Source: Viola odorata (lineage: Eukaryota; Streptophyta; Magnoliopsida; Malpighiales; Violaceae). From it: DNA of 64,000 nucleotides. Shown here piece after piece: positions 22,101 to 29,954 of this stretch (position 1 is the stretch's first letter; every line of letters starts with the position of its first letter). The stretch covers positions 55,528,304 through 55,592,303 of the forward strand of contig OY829537.1 of the NCBI GenBank assembly GCA_963691705.1. The letters run 5' to 3'. The translations under genes and the position numbers were made by a program. The notes beneath the pieces were generated by a model. The model worked only from the letters and a program-made list of their open reading frames with translations. It searched no databases and had not been told where the DNA came from.

Positions 22101-22509
22101 CTTCCCTGTATTGCCCAGGGAGGTCAACAAATCCGTGTGCAAGCTGTGAGACGTTCATGGGGGCCGATGACAAGGGTAGAGAAAACGGAAGCCCTCTTGA
22201 TTGCCGGGGCGACAACGGTCGCTCATGGACAATAGATGGAGTGAAAACTATCTGGGAGGACACACCAGGTCCTGAGGCACGAGGCGTAAACCCAGCAGCC
22301 AACTCTGTCAACTGATCCAGTTGGGCTTGGAGGGCCGCTTTAGAGTTCGCGAAAGGGTTGTCTGCATCACCGACCACAGATCCCCTCGCTTGGGGGGTAG
22401 AATAGCTGGGTCCCGCTATGTGGGAAAAGGGGGAGCAAATCTGGAATGCGGGTATTTCCGTTCTTTGTGTAGAGGAAGGATCTGATCCTCCTGCAGTGAC
22501 CTCTTGCAT
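19144..22509 (-). CDS. gag-pol: Tat-3 gag-protease-RT polyprotein, 1,121 aa, truncated after RT
   Basis: A single uninterrupted frame. Residues about 160-240 are Arg/Ser-rich. Residues about 245-400 are the gag capsid-like domain (retrotransposon gag family; MTLSGVARLWFEGLP). A zinc-knuckle-like CKFHKVKGHSTDVC lies at 515-528. Protease has the active-site triplet in VDNGS at 676-680. RT spans about 890-1100, with WRMCIDFTDLNDACP and the YVDD catalytic motif at 1045-1048. The protein ends IQDVIPLRKKT just after RT, without RNase H or integrase, so integration would need enzyme supplied by another element. The Met at 22509 follows a leader of about 170 nt after the PBS. Confidence 0.9.
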   Translation of the reverse strand: MQEVTAGGSDPSSTQRTEIPAFQICSPFSHIAGPSYSTPQARGSVVGDADNPFANSKAALQAQLDQLTELAAGFTPRASGPGVSSQIVFTPSIVHERPLSPRQSRGLPFSLPLSSAPMNVSQLAHGFVDLPGQYREEILVPEEGCRRDEYREHWDDRRGDMFREPSPRYSERSSSRGRRTRTPRSRSRSPRRHPEYDPQNPRYDAENPHPHRPRRAHDGNAGHPFSHRVRHHRVHRHIKLPTESYDGMKDPISHLNKVKDFVQFQTRSDAALCEIFVMTLSGVARLWFEGLPAGSIDNFSQLEEKFRSRFSTAIPIRKSAAVLFDIHRRPQESLNEFLGRFDREISLTPGVTIDFAVEALKRNCRYEKLRDALMVDPSLTLDALRLKAYNYTRMEEEENRERMRDITTDPYLAPNAPHHNTPDTLPNDDYSQRKEYTAKASNRQRGNFSKGRPGGSPTRKQADPPKGRIYDPDLPSFILPRAEILAIVQQRNLPIRYPAPVKPGVIMGGRENAFCKFHKVKGHSTDVCRELKLAIERLVEEGYLGEFATKAREGAKNNPTEGTTDHRQKPSHATGANAIPLGQNREALVVHGDQVPMINIIAGGTPSFDEAIQQTPDPGAKRKRESAQVKIEAISALDRMVLSFSEEDEKGIVFPYNDALVVTPVIGSHGVRRTLVDNGSAVNLFSLEAYNLMKRTHGELTPCKRPIIGVDGVPIPVTGITSLPVYFREDTSKLSEELLFLVVDLTLPYNAILGRPFLNRFGAAISQKHLRMKYPSWEGVVSIKGDQNLAAECYLLMTQRSCDRYVCVADDPFEDKEEKRTQPLDKMISIPIGEDSEANLLISEKLSLEENTQLARLLRKYKREFAWKPADMPRISREVAKHRLNIDPNAKPVQQRRRVFSPEKVTAIEKEIVKLTNTGFIREVQYPTWLANPVLVPKPNGEWRMCIDFTDLNDACPKDCYPLPRIDQLVDQTAGYAYLSSLDANSGYHQIPMAVEDEEKTAFITPKATYCYTAMLFGLKNTGAIFQRMANKVFEKQIGKNVEAYVDDILVKSRSFENHLADLEEFFKVMKEYKMKLNPRKCMFAFQTGKFLGYVVSQKGIQPNPSKIKAIQDVIPLRKKT

Positions 22510-22676
22510 TACAGTAGAAGCATCAGAAGTAGCGAAAGTAAAGAGTCATCGACGAGTGTCGAATGGGATGCTGGAGGGTTGGGACGACATGAGATCTGAA
22601 TCTGAGGCCATATTCCTTCTAGCTTCGGGAAGAATGGAGCTTGGTTATTAAGGATGCTCACTTAATAGAACCAGAA

Positions 22677-22694
22677 CTCTCAACGAGAGCACCA
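22677..22694 (-). other. Primer binding site of Tat-3
   Basis: On the - strand the 5' LTR is followed by AAT and then TGGTGCTCTCGTTGAGAG, which begins with the TGG complementary to a tRNA CCA end. It is not the initiator-Met type (TGGTATCAGAGC). The priming tRNA would end CTCTCAACGAGAGCACCA; I cannot assign it without a tRNA search. Confidence 0.75.
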
Positions 22695-22697
22695 ATT

Positions 22698-23291
22698 TGA
22701 TAAGAATTTGTCTTCTGCCGAAGGGTAGGAGGGGAATGGGCCTTTTCCAGTTCAGAGTCCGCGGAGGTCCTTCGTACCTGCAAGGCGCCGGAGGGGGTCT
22801 CTGGCGGAAACACTCCGAAGCTTAAGTCAGTATTTGTGGTAAATTTGGCAGAGCTTGGGCCAGTAAATTACACTTACCTTCCTCCTTGGTGAGGGAGGTA
22901 TTTATAGGCGAAGTGGAGCACTTCTGCGCGATCGGGACTGTGAGGTGTTGACGTTCCCGTTAGGAGGCAAGGTCTTCACGTTAGGTGGGATGTGTAGTAT
23001 CGTGGCGTTAGATATATATATGGGGGTAGGCGTTACCTAGGTAAGGCAACGCCTACGCCTCTCAAGAGGTGTCGGGTTTGTCCCGGGGTGGGATAGCGCC
23101 CCAGGCCATGACGGAGTGTTTCGCGAGACCCCCTCGCTGATGTTGGCCATCGCAGCGTTAGCCTTACAAAGGAGCGGATGGCTGTGAGGCTATCTCAACG
23201 GTGGGAGTGGTAGCTTTACCCCCCCCCCCCCCCCCCCCCCCCGGTGGGGTATAGGACACAAATGCCCTTGTTGTTAGTTATATTGTTATCA
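22698..23291 (-). repeat. 5' LTR of Tat-3 (594 bp)
   Basis: It matches 11591-12187 along its whole length, has the same terminal TGATAA...TTATCA and a TATA box at about 22899-22907. The + strand C run at about 23220-23242 is uninterrupted here, whereas the 3' LTR has T interruptions. Confidence 0.9.
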
Positions 23292-23296
23292 ATAAT

Positions 23297-23500
23297 GAAT
23301 CAGCAAGAAGAAAATCTAAGGAAAAAGAAGTGAAGTACCTTGAACAGAAGGCGGTGGACAAAACCGTCGGCACCGGCGAACGGTGGTCGCAACTTCCTTT
23401 GAAGCAAAAATCTAGAGAGAGAAAGAGAAAATTTTGAAGCGCAAGCAAAGAGTATTAAAAGAGAGCAGTTGCTTCCTTTTAAAGGCTGAGTTCGAAAATT
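23297..23500 (-). promoter_or_regulatory. Displaced promoter and 5' UTR of Tat-2 aA
   Basis: Tat-2 sequence resumes after the target duplication. A CCTTTTAAAGG box at 23476-23485 corresponds to the TATA-like boxes of aA in Tat-1 and Tat-3. With Tat-3 removed it would lie about 190 nt from the aA ATG, the same distance as in the other copies. Confidence 0.55.
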
Positions 23501-23726
23501 GAACAGCCAATAAAAATGGGACACACCCCAAAGCAAAAGTGACACGTGTGAAAAACCTCAGAAGGATATTTATGTCTAAGCATTTATATCTTCTGAAGGG
23601 GGTGGTTACTGACAATCAGTTGCAAGCGGTTACATCGAAACAACAGTTAGTTTCTCAGCGATAGCCATCCGTCAGAAGAGGAGCTAACGCCTGAGCGTGC
23701 AAGACTAAAATAGCAAAAGCATCATT

Positions 23727-24173
23727 TCATTTAATAATAGCCATACGGCATCTACAAAGGGTTGCCAAGGGTTGCCAGTAGCAGTATTCCTCATCTGAGG
23801 GCGGAAGCTCCTCATCAGCAAAAGAAGGGGATTTGTCAGCTTTTCGCTCTGGACTCAGTATTAACGGTTTGGATTCCCCCTTTGCAGTGGAGGATGCCAC
23901 CTTTGCGACGGTATCGCCTGGGGGAATCTCCTCTTCAAACCAGTCAGCATGAGGAAATAATTCTTTGCCCTTACAAGCTGGAGGGGCTGAAAAAGAAGAA
24001 AACCAGCCAGTGGTTTTAGAATTTGCTCTCTTCTTCGATTTCTTTCGACCTCTACGGTGGAGCAACATCCTCTTCCGGCACGGCGGTGAAGGAGGATTGT
24101 CAGAGTCCGATGTAGTTGGAGGGGTCGGACGAGATTCTTGCTCATCGGAGACCTGATCATATGAATCAACCAT
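23727..24173 (-). CDS. Antisense gene aC of Tat-2, diverged copy, about 148 aa
   Basis: It starts MVDSYDQVSDEQESRPTPP. The order of features is the same as in Tat-1 aC: PTPPTTSDSDNPPSPP, a basic patch (RRGRKKSKKRANSK), FPHADWFEEE and an acidic aromatic segment PPSDEEYCYWQP. The C-terminal dozen residues are not alignable. A TATA-like CTATTTATGG lies at 24246-24253, about 75 nt upstream. Divergence from Tat-1 and Tat-3 is much larger than between those two, so Tat-2 is a different subfamily. Confidence 0.6.
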   Translation of the reverse strand: MVDSYDQVSDEQESRPTPPTTSDSDNPPSPPCRKRMLLHRRGRKKSKKRANSKTTGWFSSFSAPPACKGKELFPHADWFEEEIPPGDTVAKVASSTAKGESKPLILSPERKADKSPSFADEELPPSDEEYCYWQPLATLCRCRMAIIK

Positions 24174-24520
24174 GAGAGACGAAAATCAGTAGCAACAGGA
24201 AAATACAAAGAAGAAGATGAACAGGAAAAAGGAAAGGAACTCCCCATAAATAGCTGAAGTGGTGAGACTCTTCAAATCTTTCACAAGTGAGAGAAGGATA
24301 ATTTAATGCATCTTGAGAAGATCAACCATAATGGCAGAATCAAGTCCTTCGATCACGCCTATTGAGATTTCTTGATAATCAAGAAACACCGAAAAATCGC
24401 CCAATCAGTTAATGCTAAAGAAGCAGCGCATGATTAGTACAGAACAGTTCGCCAGAGCAACAGTCGCCACCTGGCAGAAAAAGAAGAATAAATGTTGCAG
24501 AAGTTTGGCCAATGGCAGAC

Positions 24521-24537
24521 TCATTTTCAGTTGGGCT
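24521..24537 (+). other. Inner copy of the TTTTCAGTTGGGCT motif (Tat-2)
   Basis: TCATTTTCAGTTGGGCT lies between aC and aD, the same place as in Tat-1 and Tat-3, although the surrounding sequence is diverged. Confidence 0.6.
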
Positions 24538-24701
24538 GACACGGCCCTCAACCGAAACAAGGGCTAACGCCCTCAAGAAGGAAAGAAATCGCAAGCCCAA
24601 TAACGAAAAAAAGTTTTATTACGGCCTAATGGCCTAGACATACGTCCGCATACATAATACATACAAAGGAGAAACAAAAAAGAAAGCGGAGCGGCGAGCA
24701 T

Positions 24702-25091
24702 TCAAGCTCGAGACCCGGCATCATTGTCATCATCTACCAGTAGAGTGGGGATATCTCTCAAGGACTTCACCACAGAGGTCAGCTCAGAAGAGGTGCTTCT
24801 CATGCTTTTAAGACAGCAGTTCAGCAGATCCTTCCTCTGCTGCAGCATGGCAATAGCTACCTCGATGCAGCAGGCGACGATGGCCAACTTAGAGACATTC
24901 TTGATGGGATTGAAGTCCTCCATGGTAGCAGCCCCGATCCTGGACTGAATGGGGGTCATCATTCCCCGAAGCTCCAGCATATCTTCACCAGCTTTTGTCA
25001 GCATGTTCTCCAGGAAGCTGACGTCACCCTCAGTGAGATTCTTGAGGGTTAAGGCTTTGGAAATCAGAAAGTTTCTAGTGAGATCGTCCAT
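24702..25091 (-). CDS. Antisense gene aD of Tat-2, 129 aa, open
   Basis: It starts MDDLTRNFLISKALTLKNLTEGD and contains MLQQRKDLLNCCLKSMR and DFNPIKNVSKLA, aligning over its length with the 127-aa aD proteins of Tat-1 and Tat-3 with a few extra residues. A TATA box (CTATAAATG) lies at 25152-25158, about 63 nt upstream, and an AATAAAAC signal lies downstream near 24613. The open frame in three diverged copies is good evidence for a real protein. No domain is recognised. Confidence 0.75.
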   Translation of the reverse strand: MDDLTRNFLISKALTLKNLTEGDVSFLENMLTKAGEDMLELRGMMTPIQSRIGAATMEDFNPIKNVSKLAIVACCIEVAIAMLQQRKDLLNCCLKSMRSTSSELTSVVKSLRDIPTLLVDDDNDAGSRA

Positions 25092-25164
25092 GAAGAAAAG
25101 ATAAATGAGAAGCAGAGAGAGTGTGAAGAATCTGCACCGAAAAAAGGATTGCATTTATAGATCC

Positions 25165-25265
25165 GAAGTAATAGCTGCTCACTAAGGCGCGCCCCTCGAA
25201 AATAGGGTCGTCCCGTTATCTCGACGCAGCCAGAAGGAAAGGCTAAAGCGGAACTCCTGACGAAC
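25165..25265. other. Breakpoint between Tat-2 and a chromovirus fragment
   Basis: Left of here the sequence is the aD promoter region of Tat-2. Right of here it is the end of a gypsy protease domain on the - strand (SSHLLLGRPWQFDRKS). Neither the Tat-2 3' LTR nor the chromovirus RT and integrase is present, which suggests a deletion joining two elements. Confidence 0.5.
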
Positions 25266-27297
25266 GCCCGTGAATGGATTTCCTATCAAACTGCCATGGT
25301 CTTCCAAGGAGAAGATGACTAGAGTGCATCGGTGCAACATCACATAAGCGCTCATCCATTTAATTGCCAATTTTAAGAGGAATGAGAACTTGGCTCTTCA
25401 CTTTAACCGAGTTCCCATAGTTGAACCAATTCAACACATATGGTTGTGGGTGTTTGGAGGTGGAGAGACCTAAGTAATGCACAAGGAGAGTGCTAGCCAC
25501 ATCCGCACAACTCCCGTTATCCACAATGATGGAAATCACCATTCCATTCGTAACCCCGCAGATGTGGAACAAGTTCTCCCTTTGTTCAATCACTTTGTCA
25601 TCCTCTTTAGCTGCCATACTCAAGCTACACCTCACAACCATGCATTTGGGCACCTCCACATAATCATACCCTTCCTCATCTACATCCGTAACCTCCTCAA
25701 CATTCCACAAATGGTCGTGAGGCGGAGGTGCTTCCTCCTCATTTTCACTTTCGATTTCTCCTTCCTCGCGAATCATGATAACTCTCCTATTGGGGCATTC
25801 AGCCTTCATATGGCCTTTGCCCCCACATTTGAAGCACTCGATGCTTTGTGAAGGTGTTATTTAGGTGTAGTTGGTGTTCGGCGCTTATTTTGGAGGAAAA
25901 GCTAACTGATTGGTGGTGTTTGGGTTGGTGTTTGTCTTGGGTGGAAAGTTTAGTTTGGAGCTGTCATTGTTAGGCTTAGAAGGGAAAGTAGAAGCCTGCC
26001 ATGGTTTTTGGACGGTAGGAGTAGAAGGCTGCCATGATTTTTGAAAGGTAGAAGAAGAGTTGTAAGGTGTTTTCGGCTTAGTACTTACTTGTTTCTCAAT
26101 CTTCAAGGCTAAATAAAATATATCTTCCAAGGTGTCATAATGGTGGAAGTCGAGCTGACATGATATTTTCTTGTGTAGGCCTCCCATAAATCGCGCCATT
26201 TTTGCCTCCGCACTCTCATTCGTACTTGCCCTCATCAAACAAGTTAGCATCTCGTGATAGTAATCACTCACGCTACGGGGGCTTTGATACAAACGTTGGA
26301 GGCGTTGGTGCAATTCATGGATGTAGTATGGAGGCACAAACTGACGCCTTATCTAATACCTCAAGTCTTCCCAAGTCGCAATAGGCGGGCTACCTTCAAC
26401 TCTTTTCATTAAACAAATCCGATCCCACCATTGTATGGCCAAACCCTTGAACTCTACAATGGCTAACTTGACTTTCTTCATGTCGGAATAATTGTAACAT
26501 GCAAACAACCGATCCATCTTATTCTCCCACTCATGGAATACATCCAGATCATCCTTACCCTCGAAGGTAGGAATGGACAGCTTGATACTCGAGAGGTTGT
26601 AATCCACTCTCTCTTCATTGTGCTGATAACCTCGCTGCTCATATAATTCATCATGATCATATCGTCGAGCATTGTTAGGATGCTCATAATGAGGTGGAGA
26701 AGGTGGTGGCCGAGGTCTTTCCGGCGGTCTTGGTGGAACCGGAGGCTGAAGAGGTGGAACATATGCGTTGGCTTGATGTAGAGGTATGTCAAGGTGGTTA
26801 ATGTGTGTGGGTGTAGTTTGTCTTAGCTGTTAAGGGTCAAGATGTGGGATAAGGGTTCTGCCATGTGACGAAGGGTTGTTGCGGTCTTGACCAAGGGCCA
26901 TTGGAGAATTTTATCGTGAGGGCCGACCCAAGGGATCATCATCATCGCCGTGATCACTAAGTGCAAACACACCCTCCGCATTGTCAAATTTTTGCGGCAT
27001 TCCATAATAGTCAGTGCTAGAAGGATCATTTGGTCGAATTCTTTGTTGGTAATGTGTGGCTGGTTGGGATTGGGGGGGAGGTGTATGTGTGGTGGCGTTT
27101 GATCTCAAGGCAGCAAGGGCATCCATGATGATTGTAGTGTTTTGCTCTTGTCGTGCCCATTGTTGCGCCCATTGATGTTTCATTTCGGCCAAGGAGTGTC
27201 TCATTTCTTCCATTTGGACAGTGAAAGAGGCTAGGGCTGGATTAAGTGTGGAAGAATCATCCGAGCCCTCAACCAAAGCAGCATTGTCATTTGACAT
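25265..27297 (-). pseudogene. gag: Chromovirus-like gag-protease remnant
   Basis: The gag start is MSNDNAALVEGSDDSS at 27297. The capsid-like region includes FEGKDDLDVFHEWENKMDRLF, FVPPYYIHELHQRLQRL and MARFMGGLHKKI. A CCHC zinc knuckle (CFKCGGKGHMKAEC) lies at about 25806-25847. The protease has IIVDNGSC near 25520 and ends DVAPMHSSHLLLGRPWQFDR. It is interrupted by frameshifts and by stops near 26911, 26350, 25880 and 25860. Confidence 0.8.
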
Positions 27298-27299
27298 TG

Positions 27300-28659
27300 T
27301 GATAAGGCCTTGGCTCCATTTTAGAGGAGAAAGGCCGGATTGTTGAAAGTACCTACAAAAGAACAAACGCAATTGGTAAAAAAAAAACAAAGGGTTAGTC
27401 TCTCGCTTACAAGTATTTCTCTCGTGTTTCACACTACCCTCTAATGTGCTCACAATCTCACCCACTCAATCTTCAATCACAAACCAAACAATTAAGCTAG
27501 CAAAGACTCTACGAATCAATGAAAACACATGGAAAACAAAGAAAATAAGGGTAGAAAGAAAGGTGAGGAAAGCCGAATTAGTGTTCAACAAAGAAAGAGC
27601 TTGTTTTGAACACTACTGAGACTTAGAGAACATAGATGTTGGAATCAAAGAAAGGAAACGCAAGACACGAAAGGAAAGCTAGCTCAAAAGGACAAACACT
27701 AGAAGAAATGGAAGGAAAAGAAAGAATACCTAAAAATTGCAACTTTGCATCAAAATAAAACACTTGCAACATGAACACTTTAACTTGAATTAATTCACTT
27801 CAAATGCACACATACACTTTGCCTCTTGATTTTACTAACTTGTATTCTTTTCTTTTTTTCTTTTTTTCTTTTTTTTTTTGAATTTAGGAATTTAATTTAC
27901 TCTTTTAATCCTTTTTTTTCTTTTTTTTCTTTTTTTTTTAAGTGCAAGAGACCTTCAAGCAATGTATGACATGTATTTTGATAACAGAAGTGGAAGTCAA
28001 GTAGTTCTTCAAGTTAAAAATATTTTCACTAAATGCCAAAAAGTGTGAATGTATGACAAGTAGTTCAAAGAGAAGATATTTGTACAAATATCTAAAGGAA
28101 AACTTTTAGGTTAAGTTACCTAATACTTGGCTAGGAAGAGGGGTGAGAGTACTTGGCTAGAAATGGATGAGGTGTGGCCGGTCATGTGTGAAAATTTGGC
28201 TAGAAATTAGGAAAACTTTTGTGAAGAACAAGATGAACACAAACACATATATGTAAGTAATATTCAGCCAACAAGATCAAAGCAAGTCCGCATGGCTCTC
28301 ATGGCTCATCTTTGGAAGTTCCAACAAAGCAAACATTCTCACTTAAGGAAGATAAAGATTTCGATCAATAAGATGACAAAAAAAACACCAAATATTTCAG
28401 CAATTGTGTTTATGCAAGATCAAATCACTAGAAGACAATTTTTTTTTTTACCTACATCTAAAAATTTCCCAAATGAATTTTAATTAAAGCCGACGGTGGG
28501 AAAGAATTTTTCAACCGTAGAAACGGTGCGAGAAGTGTTTTCAACCGTAGAAACGGTGAGAAAAGGAAGTTTACCAATATAGAGGAGCGGCCATGAAATG
28601 AATCGTAGGAATGATGAGTTTGCCAACCTAGAGGCCGGCCATGGAGCTCCGCTACCACT
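27300..28659 (-). other. Leader of the chromovirus-like element
   Basis: No coding frame. After the LTR comes AGTGGTAGCGGAGCTCC, a degenerate match to the initiator-Met PBS. The leader has two copies of TTTCTACGGTTGAAAA (about 28515-28555) and long A/G-rich tracts on the - strand (27849-27945). Right before gag (27300-27347) it has a 48-bp copy of the LTR terminus. Confidence 0.55.
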
Positions 28660-29435
28660 TGATAAGGCCTTGGCTCCGTTTTAGAGGAGAAAGGCCGGAT
28701 TGTTGAAGGCGCCGGATCTAGTCCACTTTAGGAGGACAACAAACTTGGACGGATGGATGGATGTAGGACGTTTAGAGGGGAAAAGAGGAGATACTTGTAG
28801 CAGATAACAATGGAGGGAAAGGAATATGTATTGATGATGAATGAAAACAGAACTAATACACTTGACAAACCCCCTCAAGTCTTGCTTGAGTAACCTTGCC
28901 AAAAAGAGTATTAGAATCTCTACTAATTGCGACCCTCTCACCTCTTGGATGAGCAACCCGAATTGAATAGATGATAGTGCTAGTTTTAGGAACCCTAAAA
29001 CTAACTAAGAGTTTGGTCTATGAAGAAGATTCAACAAAAATAAAGACGAGTGCAGAAATGAACCATTCTACACTTTAAATACCTTAGCTAATTACAAAGG
29101 GGGAAATAACCCAATACCCTTAGACAAAAGGGCCTTGAACGCGGTCTTGATCACTTGGGAACGTTGGAAGACTTGGGGCGCTCGTTCATGGTTTGCTAGG
29201 GCTAGGCGTGGGAAGGTTTACGACTTGCGAGGGTTTGGCGCGCGGTTCTTCATGGTATGCTCGGCCTAACCGTGAGTCTCGTGTGGGTTCGATGGTGAAA
29301 GCATTGGCATGCAGGCAAATCACCCATTGATCCTTCATCTCCAAGCTGCTTTCCTCGGCTCAAAGACTCTTCAAGAGAATGGCCACCACCCCCTTGCTCC
29401 GAGTGAAGTATCCACTAGCTCCCGTGCTCATATCA
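28660..29435 (-). repeat. 5' LTR of the chromovirus-like element (about 776 bp)
   Basis: On the - strand it starts TGATATGAGCACGG and ends GGCCTTATCA, followed by a PBS-like sequence. The start resembles the LTR start at 57241 (TGATATGAGCGTGG). The partner LTR is absent. Confidence 0.65.
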
Positions 29436-29950
29436 CAAACCCTCGCAAACCATGAGGATTTTACGACTTTGTGTCGTGAAGACAGGTTGGGGGTGATAAC
29501 GCCTAGGGGATGACGTGATCACGCCCAAAACAGAGGGGATAACGTGATCACGCCAAGGGGATAACGTGATCACGTTATCTAATCGGCAGCAACATGATTA
29601 GGTCATTTTAAGTGGGCTTTTCAGTCTTGTTTTGTAATAACTATAAATAGAAGGACTTAGCCTCTTTTATAGCTCTGGTCTTTGATTTTTGAGTGAATCT
29701 CTTTCAAGACCAATTAGTTAAGCTTAGTGATTAGGGTTCTTAAAACCAGTCTTTGTTCATCTTGTCTAAACTTATCGGATTGATCATTTCATGATCGAGT
29801 AAGGATAAGCTCGATTAGAGATCCTTGTAGTTACTTGATTACAAGTTTAATATATTGTCTTTCCTTTACACATCTCTACCTTTCATCCATTATTACCGCT
29901 GCCATTAAAACTCCAAAATACATCTATTTCCGTCCATCAATCTGACTTAC
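29436..29950 (+). repeat. LTR-like remnant with short repeats
   Basis: It contains three near-copies of GGGGATAACGTGATCACGCC (29508-29575), then a CTATAAATAG box (about 29641) and AGGGTTCTTA. The block GGGCTTTTCAGTCTTGTTTTG is matched near 57570-57590 in another LTR, so this is probably part of an LTR. Ends are uncertain. Confidence 0.5.
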
Positions 29951-29954
29951 ACAA

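Larger units (their letters stand above)
11591..23291 (-). mobile_element. Tat-3: complete-ended Tat-lineage element nested in Tat-2
   Basis: It is flanked by two LTRs and a 5-bp duplication. Reading right to left (- strand) it has: 5' LTR, PBS, gag-protease-RT frame, antisense genes aB, aA, aC and aD (on the + strand), and 3' LTR. RNase H, integrase and the tandem-repeat region present in Tat-2 are missing; pol stops about 160 nt from the end of aB. By eye the LTRs differ at about two dozen sites (about 4%), mostly transitions, so it is a moderately recent insertion. Confidence 0.9.
3520..25260 (+). mobile_element. Tat-2: host Tat-lineage element, split by Tat-1 and Tat-3
   Basis: The visible parts are pol from inside RNase H through integrase (3520-5210), a 3' tandem-repeat region (5341-5845), and the antisense genes aB (6575-8882) and aA (9466-11587). 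It continues after the Tat-3 insertion with the aA promoter (23297-23500), aC (23727-24173) and aD (24702-25091). Its 5' half lies left of the window beyond Tat-1. Its 3' LTR is missing: sequence homologous to the aD upstream region stops near 25190-25260, where a chromovirus fragment begins. It must be older than both elements inserted into it. Confidence 0.8.
25265..29435 (-). mobile_element. 5' part of a chromovirus-like Ty3/gypsy element
   Basis: Reading on the - strand: 5' LTR (29435-28660), leader (28659-27300), gag and protease (27297-25265). RT, integrase and the 3' LTR are missing. Gag and protease resemble chromovirus-type gypsy elements more than Tat. Confidence 0.75.

Noticed and set aside
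27849..27945. T/C tracts as a possible functional polypyrimidine element
   Set aside because: Simple-sequence slippage in a degenerate leader is enough to explain it.
28292..28483. 63-aa frame on the + strand
   Set aside because: AT-rich leader sequence of a retrotransposon; no similarity recognised.
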